This document shows, piece by piece, positions 18,828 to 27,923 of a stretch of DNA of 64,000 nt. The DNA is from Desertibacillus haloalkaliphilus (lineage in GTDB: Bacteria > Bacillota > Bacilli > Bacillales > KJ1-10-99), in assembly GCF_019039105.1 (NCBI RefSeq), contig NZ_JAHPIV010000004.1, positions 1 to 64,000 of the forward strand, in the 5' to 3' direction. Each line of letters starts with the position of its first letter. The stretch's first letter is position 1. A program made the translations under genes and the position numbers. The notes under the pieces are model-generated. The model made no database searches. It saw only the letters and a list, made by a program, of their open reading frames with translations, and was not told the origin of the DNA.

Positions 18828-19580
18828 TTATGGACCAACATTAAGTGTTGCCGTAATCGTTGATGTATACGTACCTGAACGAGCATCTCGAGGTAATAAT
18901 GTTAAATCAAGTGCCTTATCATCAAATGATACATTATATGATCCCATACCACCACCATCTGCTGCACTTAAAACCTTAATCCCTTCAGCCGTATCGATCG
19001 GCCCTGAGCTTCTTGTAATGGTCTCAAGTGATGATGAGCCCTCATCTACTTTCTCGACTGTTGGAGCAGAAACCGTCAGGGAACCTTCAGGGAGTGTATG
19101 TTCCGTACCTTCAAGGGTAAACGGTGATGCTTTGAGCACTACATTCCATCCACCTCCTGTACCAGTGGCATCTCCTACTGGAAAAGCGTTAATTGTTGAA
19201 AAAGTGTTTTGTGTTTTACCATCTAAGACAACAGCCGTAAATGTTCCAACTGTTAAGGTCCCGAGTTCATATGTTCCACCTGTAACTTCCGCTCTAGTAT
19301 CATCAGTAGTAGAAGCATGAGCTCGGTCAGTAAGCATTAGTGGGGATGCAATAACTGATGATAATACTAAAGAGCCAACCATGACCTTTATAGTCTTTAA
19401 TTTTAAGTCTGGGAAATGTTTTTTGGCATGTTTTATTGCTTGTGTACTAATTTCATTTTTGGGTTCAATACCAAGTTCATTTGCAAATTCAACCATAAAA
19501 TCTCTCGGATTAATATACAAAATCAATGTTGAATAATCATTTTCTTCATGTCTAATTTCTTGGTGAGAAAAAATACTCAT
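18828..19580 (-). CDS. WxL-domain surface protein with a long pre-signal module
   Basis: A 250-residue exported protein ending in a WxL domain, which binds peptidoglycan. The first WxL motif is GGWNV (residue about 143); the second, near the C-terminus, reads STITATL, where Trp is usual. Before the export signal (VMVGSLVLSSVIASPLML, about 65-85) there is an unusual 60-residue polar module (HEEN..LILYINPRDFMVEFANELG). The same module starts the S-layer-homology protein at 33075. A strong AAAGGAGGAGA ribosome site precedes ATG 19580. It is divergent from the WxL-interacting protein gene, its likely partner. Confidence 0.82.
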   Translation of the reverse strand: MSIFSHQEIRHEENDYSTLILYINPRDFMVEFANELGIEPKNEISTQAIKHAKKHFPDLKLKTIKVMVGSLVLSSVIASPLMLTDRAHASTTDDTRAEVTGGTYELGTLTVGTFTAVVLDGKTQNTFSTINAFPVGDATGTGGGWNVVLKASPFTLEGTEHTLPEGSLTVSAPTVEKVDEGSSSLETITRSSGPIDTAEGIKVLSAADGGGMGSYNVSFDDKALDLTLLPRDARSGTYTSTITATLNVGP

Positions 19581-19675
19581 TTGTCTCCTCCTTTCATTGC
19601 TTCTTTTACTATTCCATTACTTATTTTTTTCATTCATCGGGGTACGATAAAAACAGCATTTTAAGGAGGGGTTAC

Positions 19676-20719
19676 ATGAAATTGTATAGATCCGTACTGT
19701 TTGCGTTACTTTTTTTTACAGTCATATTAACAGGAGGGGCTCAAACGATTGCACAACAAAACGCGATGCCGTTTTCAGTTGAGCCAGTTTATCCAGATAA
19801 TCAAACACCGGGTATCCAAGGCTATTTTAGTTTAGATGTTACACCAGAGGATACACAGGCTTTACGTGTAAATATTACAAATAACCGGGAGGAGGAAGTC
19901 GTCGTTAATCTGCGGCCAGCCAACGGCTATACGAATCCAAGGGGAGGAATGTTATACGAAACAGATCTCGATTCAGAAAACACGGTTATCCTTAGTGATG
20001 AAGTCAAATTAGCAGAACATATACATGTTGTCGAATCAATAACAATCCCTGCCAGAGAAACGGAGGAAGTTGAAATAGAATTAAATGTGCCTAATCGTGA
20101 AGAAGGTACCTTATTAGGCGGTATTATCTTTTCTTCGCATGGTTTAACCGCTGAAGAGGAAGAGCGAATGGCTCAAGAAGATGAAGAAGAGGCTAGCTTT
20201 TCCATTCGAACCGAAACTGCCATTGCAATGGCAATGCAATTGAATTTCCCGCAATCCATTGAACCACAATTTTCAATCGGTGAAGCTGGTTTTTTACCAA
20301 CTGAAGCCCAGGTATACATCGAAATGCTCAATGAAGCTGATAGCATCCAAGATAACTTCACAGGTGAATATGAAGTTATGAATGTAGACGGCGATGTATT
20401 ATTTGCGGGAGAATTTGGACCATTTAAAATGGCTCCAAGTACTAGGATTCGCTACCCTATTGATTGGCAAGCAGAAACATTAGAGCCTGGTGATTATTCA
20501 GTAAGAATTGCTGCAGACGTAAATCAAGAGGAGATCGTTGAGCAACGTGAATTCACGATTGACGATGAGGAAATTCAAGAATATGTCGAGAGAGTCATGC
20601 CTGATGTAGCACAGCCGCAACAAGGCATGCCGGCATGGGCTTGGGCTTTGATCGGTGCCTTAACGGGTGTAATACTTGTTGGCATAGTATTCATTTGGTC
20701 AAGAAATCGAAATACGTAA
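19676..20719 (+). CDS. WxL-interacting membrane protein (DUF916/DUF3324)
   Basis: A 347-residue protein with an N-terminal signal peptide, a DUF916 domain (FSVEPVYPDNQ..GYFSLDVTPEDTQ..LRVNITNN), a DUF3324 domain from about residue 175, and one C-terminal membrane span (WAWALIGALTGVILVGIVFIW) with a short basic tail. This is the layout of WxL-interacting proteins, which sit on the membrane and link WxL proteins to the cell surface. A WxL gene follows 80 bases later and another lies divergent upstream. Confidence 0.9.
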   Translation: MKLYRSVLFALLFFTVILTGGAQTIAQQNAMPFSVEPVYPDNQTPGIQGYFSLDVTPEDTQALRVNITNNREEEVVVNLRPANGYTNPRGGMLYETDLDSENTVILSDEVKLAEHIHVVESITIPARETEEVEIELNVPNREEGTLLGGIIFSSHGLTAEEEERMAQEDEEEASFSIRTETAIAMAMQLNFPQSIEPQFSIGEAGFLPTEAQVYIEMLNEADSIQDNFTGEYEVMNVDGDVLFAGEFGPFKMAPSTRIRYPIDWQAETLEPGDYSVRIAADVNQEEIVEQREFTIDDEEIQEYVERVMPDVAQPQQGMPAWAWALIGALTGVILVGIVFIWSRNRNT

Positions 20720-20799
20720 ATGGAAACAATTACTATGGAAGGAGGTGTTTTTAGTAACGATACAATAAAGTGTAAATAAAAAAATTGGAGTGAAAATGA

Positions 20800-21408
20800 A
20801 TGTTAATTAACAGTCACAAAAATGCTACTAATCATCACATATTATTCTTTTTATGGCTTGTCGGGGTACTCCTCATTTCTCAAAGTACAGCATACTCCTT
20901 TAATCAACAAACAATAACGAAAGTGAACATAACTTCCGGTCCTCTATACATAACCCCGACTAAAAATTATGTGGAATTTCACGTACAAGATAATGGAAAT
21001 TACGGATATGCTGACCTTGGTCGCCTCGATATCGTAGATGCAACAGGTACTGGTGCCGGATGGGATGTCATGGTACAGGCAAGTCAAATTAAAGAAGTAG
21101 TTGAAGGAGAAGAAAAACCTAATGTGTTACCATCCGGATCACTTTCATTATCAAGAGAAGGTGCTCAGGTTGAAAAAGGAATAGGGGCAGGGCCAAGACC
21201 TGTTTGGATTGGTGAGAATTCAACAGAAATTGACCAAACTGAACCTGTAACCATCCTTTCTGCAAGTAAAGATACAGGGATGGGTTCATACACTATCACT
21301 TTCGCTCCCAAATCACTTGAGTTAAACATACCAGATACAGTCATTCCTAACAAAAATGATCGATATGAAGGAACTATTACATGGACAATTGTACAAGGAC
21401 CATCTTAA
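20800..21408 (+). CDS. Second WxL-domain surface protein
   Basis: A 202-residue exported protein made almost wholly of a WxL domain. It has a signal segment (ILFFLWLVGVLLIS), the first motif GAGWDVMV, and the second motif GTITWTIVQGP just before the C-terminus, both intact. GGAGTG precedes ATG 20800. It shares an operon with the WxL-interacting protein. Unlike the WxL protein at 18828 it lacks the pre-signal module. Confidence 0.87.
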   Translation: MLINSHKNATNHHILFFLWLVGVLLISQSTAYSFNQQTITKVNITSGPLYITPTKNYVEFHVQDNGNYGYADLGRLDIVDATGTGAGWDVMVQASQIKEVVEGEEKPNVLPSGSLSLSREGAQVEKGIGAGPRPVWIGENSTEIDQTEPVTILSASKDTGMGSYTITFAPKSLELNIPDTVIPNKNDRYEGTITWTIVQGPS

Positions 21409-21487
21409 TTACATATATGCCTCATGTTTGGATACTAATGTAAATTTCCAAATTCCAAAAATCGATACACACATCTAGCAATCAACG

Positions 21488-21520
21488 ATCGCCTCTATAT
21501 CATGTTGTAGAAGGCGATTT
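21488..21520 (+). terminator. Terminator of the WxL operon
   Basis: ATCGCCT(cta)/(tag)AGGCGAT stem, followed by TTTTG. The rest of the gap to tupA shows only the promoter listed next. Confidence 0.6.
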
Positions 21521-21628
21521 TGTCATTTCAGCAAATCAAAACACCCCCTCAAATATGTTACCTTTTTCTTATATCCATTCTAACCAATAGATTTATCTAA
21601 AATTGGAAATAAGATTTATTGAATTGTT

Positions 21629-21657
21629 TTGACAATTGCGTTATCTTAAAGTAGTAA
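21629..21657 (+). promoter_or_regulatory. Possible sigma-A promoter of tupABC
   Basis: TTGACA (21629-21634), a 17-base spacer and TAGTAA (21652-21657). The -10 is weak. No molybdenum/tungsten cofactor riboswitch was recognised in this leader. Confidence 0.4.
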
Positions 21658-21703
21658 TTAATGGGAACTAAAGCCAATTAAAAATTGATAGAGAGGTGAC
21701 GGA

Positions 21704-22528
21704 ATGAGGCCAATAGTAATCACTTTATTAACTCTGATCACACTTATTAGTACAGGCTGCACAAATCAAACCAGTGAATCTGCTTCAGAAATAATCCTAG
21801 CAACAACGACAAGTACTGAGGATAGTGGTTTACTCGATAAATTAATCCCAATGTTCGAGGAAGAACACAACATCAATGTCAAAACCATTGCAGTCGGGAC
21901 TGGACAAGCCCTCGCGATGGGGGAAAAGGGAGAGGCCGATGTCTTACTCACACACGCTCCCGAAGCTGAGGAAGAATTAGTTGAAAGTGAGGATGTTATC
22001 AATCGAAAACGTGTGATGTACAATGATTTTATAATCATTGGCCCACAAGAAGACCCAGCTAACATTCATGGTGAAACCCTTGGTGATGCCATGGAAAAAA
22101 TCTATGAAACTAGTTCCGCTTTCACCTCTCGTGGGGATGATTCAGGTACTCATAAAAAAGAATTAACATTATGGGAAAGTGCAAATCGTTCTCCATTCAA
22201 CGAAAGCTGGTATGACGAAACAGGCCAAGGGATGGGGAGTACACTACAAGTAGGAGTGGAAAGAGAAGCTTACTTATTAACCGATCGTGCAACCTATTTA
22301 GCACACAAGGAGAACTTTGATGACATCGTCATTCATGTTGAAGGGGATGAGAGACTGTTCAACATTTACCATGTTATGCAAGTCAATGATGAGAAGCATT
22401 CCCATGTAAATGGGACAGAAGCTCAATTATTTGTCGAATTTATGGTTAGTACACCCGTTCAAGCTGTGGTCGAAGAATTCGGAATCGATCTCTATGGACA
22501 ATCCTTGTTCATTCCTTATACAGAATAA
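21704..22528 (+). CDS. tupA: Tungstate-binding lipoprotein of an ABC importer
   Basis: The solute-binding protein of a tungstate importer, 274 residues. A lipoprotein signal ends at Cys-19 (LISTGC). The oxyanion-binding start LATTTSTEDSGLLD is the hallmark of TupA proteins, and FTSRGDDSGTHKKE in the middle is the second ligand loop. GAGGTGACGG precedes the ATG. tupB and tupC follow. The downstream aldehyde oxidoreductase and pterin genes support tungstate rather than sulfate or molybdate as the cargo. Confidence 0.93.
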   Translation: MRPIVITLLTLITLISTGCTNQTSESASEIILATTTSTEDSGLLDKLIPMFEEEHNINVKTIAVGTGQALAMGEKGEADVLLTHAPEAEEELVESEDVINRKRVMYNDFIIIGPQEDPANIHGETLGDAMEKIYETSSAFTSRGDDSGTHKKELTLWESANRSPFNESWYDETGQGMGSTLQVGVEREAYLLTDRATYLAHKENFDDIVIHVEGDERLFNIYHVMQVNDEKHSHVNGTEAQLFVEFMVSTPVQAVVEEFGIDLYGQSLFIPYTE

Positions 22529-22542
22529 AGAAAGGATAGCGA

Positions 22543-23250
22543 GTGGCCGCCATGGACTTATTTATTGAAGGTATAAATCAAGCGATCCAAATGATCATCA
22601 CAGGCGACAGGGAAATTTTCGACATTACAGCAACGACATTACGTGTTAGTTTTACTGCGATTTTAATTAGTACGATCATTGGACTTCCGTTAGGGATCGT
22701 ATTAGGTTTAACAACCTTTCCTGGGAGAAGGTTGATTTTAACATTCGTGAACATTGGAATGGGCTTACCACCTGTGGTCGCGGGGCTCTATATCACGATG
22801 TTATTATGGCGCTCCGGTCCTCTTGGTCAGTTCGGCTTTCTGTATACGATTGAAGCAATCATTATGGCTCAAATATTGGTTTCATTACCGATCATCATTG
22901 GGTTAACCTCCTCAGCCTTTCAACAGCTTGATCATAAAATGCTTTTACAAATTAAGGCCTTAGGAGCGACACGGTTTCAAACCGTTACCCTCCTGCTCAA
23001 AGAAACAAAGCTAGCCATTTTTGCAGCAATTATGGCAGGACTTGGCCGAGTTCTTGCTGAAGTCGGTGCAGCAATGATGGTCGGTGGCAATTTAAAAGGA
23101 GAGACGAGAATCCTGACGACAGCGATGGTTATGGAAGTGTCAAAAGGCAACTTCGAAATTGCGATTGCATTCTCATTTATTTTAATGACGCTAGCCTTTA
23201 TCATTACGTTTATTTTAACGTCATTACAACAAAGGAAGGAGAACGTATGA
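22543..23250 (+). CDS. tupB: Tungstate ABC transporter permease
   Basis: A 235-residue inner-membrane permease with about five or six spans and the binding-protein-dependent transport EAA-like loop (LLLQIKALGATRFQTVTLLLKE). It forms the channel for tungstate with TupC. The GTG start at 22543 has AAAGGA six bases upstream; ATG 22552 has none at the right distance. It overlaps tupC by four bases (ATGA). Confidence 0.92.
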   Translation: MAAMDLFIEGINQAIQMIITGDREIFDITATTLRVSFTAILISTIIGLPLGIVLGLTTFPGRRLILTFVNIGMGLPPVVAGLYITMLLWRSGPLGQFGFLYTIEAIIMAQILVSLPIIIGLTSSAFQQLDHKMLLQIKALGATRFQTVTLLLKETKLAIFAAIMAGLGRVLAEVGAAMMVGGNLKGETRILTTAMVMEVSKGNFEIAIAFSFILMTLAFIITFILTSLQQRKENV

Positions 23251-23981
23251 ATATTCTCCAATTAACTGATGTAAAACTATCAATGAATAAACAACTCCTT
23301 CTCAACATCCCTGAGTTCTCATTAGTAGAAGGGGATATCGTTGGTATGATCGGACCAAATGGTGCAGGGAAGAGTACCTTACTCAAAGTGCTAGCATTCT
23401 TGCAGGCACCTAGTGAAGGAACAATCTATTACAGAGAAGAAGCAAAGGATGTAGAGTCGTTTTCACTAGAGCTTCGGAGAAAGTTTGCTGTTGCCATGCA
23501 ACAATCATTATTATTTGATACAACTGTCGCACAAAATGTTGCGGTCGGCCTAAAATTGAGGAAAGAATCAAAGAAAGTGATTCATGAAAAGGTCGATTAT
23601 TGGTTAAAAAAATTTAACATTAGTCACTTGGCAAAAAAGCATGCACACACATTATCTGGTGGGGAGGCACAACGCGTAAATTTAGCCCGAGCGTTTATTC
23701 TCGAACCTGAAGTTGTCTTTTTAGATGAGCCTTTTTCCGCCTTAGATGTTCCGACAAAGGTACAGCTACTGCAAGATTTAAAAGAGATTTTAAACCAAAC
23801 AAGAACAACTACTTTTTTTGTTAGTCATGATTTAATTGAAATTAAACAACTAACTGAACGTCTATGTGTGCTGTTACATGGGGAAATTAAACAGTACGGT
23901 AAAACAAGTGAAGTCATCGCTAGTCCTAATGATGACACATCACCATTTTTAAACAAGTGGAAGGAGCTCTATACGATCTAA
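23247..23981 (+). CDS. tupC: Tungstate ABC transporter ATPase
   Basis: A 244-residue ABC ATPase with Walker A GPNGAGKST, signature LSGGEAQR, Walker B VVFLDEP and the switch His in FFVSHD. It energises TupB. A strong hairpin terminator follows, so tupABC is one transcript. Confidence 0.93.
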   Translation: MNILQLTDVKLSMNKQLLLNIPEFSLVEGDIVGMIGPNGAGKSTLLKVLAFLQAPSEGTIYYREEAKDVESFSLELRRKFAVAMQQSLLFDTTVAQNVAVGLKLRKESKKVIHEKVDYWLKKFNISHLAKKHAHTLSGGEAQRVNLARAFILEPEVVFLDEPFSALDVPTKVQLLQDLKEILNQTRTTTFFVSHDLIEIKQLTERLCVLLHGEIKQYGKTSEVIASPNDDTSPFLNKWKELYTI

Positions 23982-23993
23982 TGGGGGACGGGA

Positions 23994-24047
23994 CAAACGA
24001 GGCCGTGACAAAAGGTAAAACAAACCTTTTTGTTACGGCCTCGTTTT
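23994..24047. terminator. Strong terminator after tupC
   Basis: AACGAGGCCGTGACAAAAGGT pairs along about 20 bases with ACCTTTTTGTTACGGCCTCGTT, followed by T residues. It may serve the convergent moeB-like gene too. Confidence 0.88.
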
Positions 24048-24096
24048 GATTTAGTCACATCGCCCTAGCTTAAGGACACTTCATAGATTAAGGCAT

Positions 24097-25131
24097 TCAA
24101 TTCCCTACAAGATTTGAGTATAACTTTTTCGCCTCTCGTTCATCTTCTGTCCCTTTAATGAGGAGTCGTCCATCTTGAAATAAAGTCAATTGGTAATTTT
24201 GGTAATGTAGTCGTAATAAAAAAGGTGTACATGTAACATCCCCAAGTGGTCTCCATTTCTTTGCCCATGCCTTCAAGTCAATCCTTATCGTTTCAGTTGG
24301 GGTTATTTGTATGCTATCACGCCCACAAAGCTGAGATATCAATAATTGATTTGACTGCTGATTTAAATAATTAAATGTTCTTTCTACACAACATTCGCAA
24401 TTTGGGTTCCGAGAATGTTCAATTGGTAACCCATCAAAATCATATTCCCACGTTTCTAATTGGTTTAAATGACGGTTCCTGTTCTGTTTATAATCTAATA
24501 AAATCTTCAACGCTTCAGTGACTTGATAGGAAGCAATGATGTGAACCAATGGTCCTAACACCCCGACAGTATCACATGTTTCACCATGATTCTGAGATGA
24601 CGTTGGGAATAAACAACGCAAACAAGGCGTATGACCAGGGATCACAGAAAAAAACATTCCCCTCGTGTGAATCGCCCCTCCATAAATCCAAGGAATATCA
24701 TGCTTCACACTTACATCGTTAATGAGAAATCTCGTCTCCATGTTATCTGTCGCGTCGATGATTACGTCACTGCCTTCAACAATTTCTTCAATGGTTGTCG
24801 CATTTACGTCTTGAATCAGTGACACAATCGTTACATTCGAGTTTATCCGTTCCAACTTCTTTTTGGCTGCAATCACTTTAGGAGTGTTTGCTTTCACATC
24901 ATTTTCGTCAAAGAGCATTTGTCTTTGTAAATTGCTTTCCTCAACGAAATCACGATCCACCAAGCGTATGTTCCCCACACCAGTTCGTACAAAATGGTGT
25001 GCTGCTACCGTTCCTAATGCACCTACTCCTATGATCGTGACGGTCTTACTTCCCAATAACTTCCGGTCTTTCTCAAGCTCAGGCCAAATGAATACTTGTT
25101 TTGAATCGGTCGATTGACGAGATAGTAGCAT
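24097..25131 (-). CDS. moeB: MoeB/ThiF-type adenylyltransferase (E1-like)
   Basis: It adenylates the C-terminal Gly-Gly of a sulfur-carrier protein such as MoaD, for molybdopterin synthesis. It has GVGALGT (nucleotide site), LVDRDFVEESNLQRQ with the conserved Arg finger, a following Lys (TPKVIAAKKKL), ATDN, and two zinc-binding pairs CLRC and CECC. The length of 344 residues includes a C-terminal extension as in Bacillus MoeB. ATG 25131 follows AAAGGAG by eight bases. Its likely partner is the MoaD gene at 27494. All motifs are intact, unlike the paralogue at 32129. Confidence 0.88.
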   Translation of the reverse strand: MLLSRQSTDSKQVFIWPELEKDRKLLGSKTVTIIGVGALGTVAAHHFVRTGVGNIRLVDRDFVEESNLQRQMLFDENDVKANTPKVIAAKKKLERINSNVTIVSLIQDVNATTIEEIVEGSDVIIDATDNMETRFLINDVSVKHDIPWIYGGAIHTRGMFFSVIPGHTPCLRCLFPTSSQNHGETCDTVGVLGPLVHIIASYQVTEALKILLDYKQNRNRHLNQLETWEYDFDGLPIEHSRNPNCECCVERTFNYLNQQSNQLLISQLCGRDSIQITPTETIRIDLKAWAKKWRPLGDVTCTPFLLRLHYQNYQLTLFQDGRLLIKGTEDEREAKKLYSNLVGN

Positions 25132-25154
25132 AACCATGACTCCTTTTATATGTC

Positions 25155-25190
25155 TGTTCAAAAAAGCATCCCCTTTTTTGAACAGTATCG
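25155..25190. repeat. Inverted-repeat hairpin CTGTTCAAAAAAG/CTTTTTTGAACAG
   Basis: A perfect 13-base inverted repeat lies in the leader of the moeB-like gene. Related TGTTC-based hairpins occur at 52916 and 59831. Here it is not downstream of a gene, so it may be a mobile hairpin element or a leader structure rather than a terminator. Confidence 0.5.
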
Positions 25191-25340
25191 AATAATTGGA
25201 AAAATCAGCTAATATAATTAGTATGAGGATATCACAATTTCTTTTCCAAACCAACGGATAAAAGATTCAAAAGATTGCAGGAATTTTTCTTTTTATGTAG
25301 AAATTTACAAATTGATACTAGGAAATTAAGGAGGGATACT

Positions 25341-27164
25341 ATGCAACTAGGTGGTTACAAAAATAAAGAAGCTTGGGTAGACTTATCAAAGGGTACAATT
25401 GATTACAAACAAATGAACGAAGATGATGCTGTCAAATATGTAGGTGCAAGAGGATTAGGTGTGAAATATCTAATGGATCACAAAATTTATAATGTTGATC
25501 CTCTTTCTCCAGACAATATGCTATGTGTCATGACAGGACCGTTAACAGGTACAAGAATTCATATGAGTGGACGTCTATGCACAGTCACCCGCTCGCCATT
25601 AACGGGAACCATTACAGATTCACACATGGGCGGTTGGACAGCCGCTCGCCTAAAATGGGCTGGGTTCGATAACCTCATTTTTACCGGCGAAAGCTCAAAC
25701 CCTGTTTATCTTTATGTCGAAGACGGTGAAGCTGAGTTAAGAGATGCTACTGAGCTATGGGGTAAGGGTACTAGAGCAACGATCAAGACCTTACAAGATC
25801 GTTATGGAAAAGATACAAGTGTCATGACGATCGGTCCAGCTGGGGAAAACCTCGTAAAATATGCAGGATGGATGAATGAAGATGATCGTGCTGCTGGCCG
25901 CGGGGGGACAGGTACAGTTGCGGGCTCTAAAAACCTAAAAGCCATTGTCATCAAAGCTGCTCAAAAAGGCAATATGCCTGAGCCTGCTCAACCTGATAAG
26001 TACCCGACAGCGATCAAAAGTGGCTTGAAAGCATTAATGGAAGGAGCACTGACGAAACCGAAAAAAGGTGGGCTATCTGTTTACGGTACCAACGTACTAA
26101 TGAATATCGTAAACGAAGTTGGTGCATTGCCTTCTAAGAACTCACAACGAAGTCACTGGGAGACCGCTGATCAAATTAGTGGTGAAAGTGTAAACGCTGA
26201 CCTAAAAGTTGCAGACCCTACCTGTCATGCCTGTCCAGTCGCATGTAAGATTGAAGTCGAAGTTAAAGATGGTAAATACAAAACAAGAGTAGAGAGTTTT
26301 GAATATGAATCCGCATGGGCGTTAGGACCAAACTGTGGACATTCGAATAAAGAAGCTGTCGCTTTTATGATTGACCTTTGTAATGAATATGGAATGGATA
26401 CAATTGAGTTAGGAAATGCGTTTTCAACAGCGATGGAAGCGTATGAAAAAGGATTAACGGAAGATCGACTAGACTGGGGCGATGTCGATACGATGATTGC
26501 CTGGGTTGAAAAGATTGTCAATCGAGAAGGTATTGGTGATATATTAGCAGATGGACCGGGCCGAGCAGCAAAGCAATTTGGTGATGAAAATATGGCCATG
26601 GTTGTAAAGAACCAAGCGATTCCTGCCTATGACCCTCGTGGGATTCAAGGGATCGGCCTAGGATTTGCTACAAGTAACCGTGGTGGCTGTCACCTACGCG
26701 GCTATACCGTTGCGAGTGAAATCGCAGGTGTTCCTGAGCCGACAAACCGACTTGAGCCAGAAGGGAAAGGTGAATTACTAAAAACCTTCCAAGACCTTCA
26801 TGCGTTCTCGGATTCACTTGATTTATGTAAGTTCTCTTCATTTTCAGAGAACCCTGACCTATATGCTGAACAATATTCAGCAGTCGTTGGTATCGACTTA
26901 ACAGGTGACGACATTATGAAAATTGGTGAACGAGTCTATAACCTTGAACGTTACTTTAATAACCTTGCCGGCTTTGAAGGAGACGCTGATACATTACCGA
27001 CGCGCTTCTTAACTGAACCCGCTGAGGGAGGATCAAAAGGTGAAATCAGCCATCTTGAGTTGATGTTAAAAGAGTACTACTCAGTAAGAGGCTGGAAAGA
27101 AGGGGTTGTACCTTCTGAGAAGCTAAAGGAACTAGATATTCCTGAAGCTGAAATCGGTGCCTAA
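25341..27164 (+). CDS. aor: Tungsten-containing aldehyde ferredoxin oxidoreductase
   Basis: AOR oxidises aldehydes to carboxylic acids, using a tungsten-bispterin centre and a 4Fe-4S cluster, with ferredoxin as electron acceptor. Three cluster cysteines are at about residue 295 (CHACPVAC), and the fourth is in SLDLCKF near 495, matching the family. The N-terminal pterin-binding region has TGPLTGT, MSGRLCTVTRSPLTG and MGGW. 607 residues, full length. ATG 25341 follows AAGGAGG; an earlier frame start lacks one. The neighbouring tungstate importer and pterin genes make the metal assignment strong. The natural substrate is not shown by the context. Confidence 0.94.
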   Translation: MQLGGYKNKEAWVDLSKGTIDYKQMNEDDAVKYVGARGLGVKYLMDHKIYNVDPLSPDNMLCVMTGPLTGTRIHMSGRLCTVTRSPLTGTITDSHMGGWTAARLKWAGFDNLIFTGESSNPVYLYVEDGEAELRDATELWGKGTRATIKTLQDRYGKDTSVMTIGPAGENLVKYAGWMNEDDRAAGRGGTGTVAGSKNLKAIVIKAAQKGNMPEPAQPDKYPTAIKSGLKALMEGALTKPKKGGLSVYGTNVLMNIVNEVGALPSKNSQRSHWETADQISGESVNADLKVADPTCHACPVACKIEVEVKDGKYKTRVESFEYESAWALGPNCGHSNKEAVAFMIDLCNEYGMDTIELGNAFSTAMEAYEKGLTEDRLDWGDVDTMIAWVEKIVNREGIGDILADGPGRAAKQFGDENMAMVVKNQAIPAYDPRGIQGIGLGFATSNRGGCHLRGYTVASEIAGVPEPTNRLEPEGKGELLKTFQDLHAFSDSLDLCKFSSFSENPDLYAEQYSAVVGIDLTGDDIMKIGERVYNLERYFNNLAGFEGDADTLPTRFLTEPAEGGSKGEISHLELMLKEYYSVRGWKEGVVPSEKLKELDIPEAEIGA

Positions 27165-27175
27165 ACGGCACACAT

Positions 27176-27225
27176 ACAAGATAACCCTCACACCTTTTAT
27201 GGTTGAGGGTTATCTTGTAGTTTTT
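27176..27225. terminator. Terminator between aor and the moaD unit
   Basis: ACAAGATAACCCTCA pairs with TGAGGGTTATCTTGT, with TTTTT following on the plus strand. It also lies at the end of the convergent 86-residue gene. Confidence 0.85.
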
Positions 27226-27484
27226 ATCCACCTGCACGAAAGGTTTTCAAACGGAACCCTCGAACAATGTCAGCTAATCCGTCTTTTGACTCAGCCGAAA
27301 ATAAAACATGAACAACAGGAACTTCAGATCGAAACAATTCAACGAATGTTTCCGCAGAAACTTCACATGTCCAGTGTTCACATGAAATTCGGTCCTTCGT
27401 TTCTAGTTCTCCACCTAGTTGGACTAAATACTCAATGATTGATTGTCTAGAAATCCCCCTAATTTCTAATTCCTTTTTATACAT
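27224..27484 (-). CDS. Small protein ending in Gly-Gly, in operon with moaD
   Basis: An 86-residue protein that starts nine bases after moaD ends. Its last residues are FRAGG, directly before the stop, like a sulfur-carrier or ubiquitin-like tail. It resembles, from memory, the extra C-terminal domain found on some MoaD-related proteins linked to tungsten enzymes (DUF1952-like), here as a separate gene; that match is not certain. A lone Cys pair (SCEHWTC) is present. Function unknown, presumably in pterin cofactor assembly for AOR. Confidence 0.7.
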   Translation of the reverse strand: MYKKELEIRGISRQSIIEYLVQLGGELETKDRISCEHWTCEVSAETFVELFRSEVPVVHVLFSAESKDGLADIVRGFRLKTFRAGG

Positions 27485-27493
27485 ATAGTCCCA

Positions 27494-27778
27494 TTACCCC
27501 CCAGCAACAGGAGGGAAGAGGGCTACAAGATCTTTTTGATAAACTTTTGTATCAAGTCCATCTAAGTAGATGATATTTTTTCCATTTATAAACACATGAT
27601 TTAATGGTTTTAATTCATAGGCTTCAGTAAAGAGCTCTTCCTTCATCTCAGGAAAACGAGAGATTAATTGTTTAAGAACGTTTAAAATCGAGTCGCCATC
27701 AACGATATTAATTGATACTATTTTTCCGCCGCAAATGTCTCTAAAGTTAGCAAATACTTTAATATCCAAATTTCTCAC
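27494..27778 (-). CDS. moaD: MoaD/ThiS-family sulfur carrier
   Basis: The small subunit of molybdopterin synthase, which carries sulfur as a C-terminal thiocarboxylate. 94 residues with a beta-grasp pattern (VFANFRDICGG; HVFINGKNI) and the required C-terminal PPVAGG. GTG 27778 has AAAGGA five bases upstream; a TTG nine bases later also has a good site. Its activating enzyme is probably the moeB-like gene at 24097. It is divergent from moeA. Confidence 0.87.
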   Translation of the reverse strand: MRNLDIKVFANFRDICGGKIVSINIVDGDSILNVLKQLISRFPEMKEELFTEAYELKPLNHVFINGKNIIYLDGLDTKVYQKDLVALFPPVAGG

Positions 27779-27923
27779 CCCTGTCCTTTTCTTTATTATC
27801 ATATGAATAGCGTACATTCTCAATACTATTCTTATAATTTTAAATCTTTAATAAAAGAAGGAAAAGGTAGGTCTTTTATCGAATGAACATTTAAATAGCT
27901 GTTTTACCAAAGGAGGTAGCAGG

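Noticed and set aside
21409-27923. Molybdenum/tungsten cofactor riboswitch before tupA, aor or moeA
   Set aside because: No leader of suitable length with the expected conserved helices was recognised.
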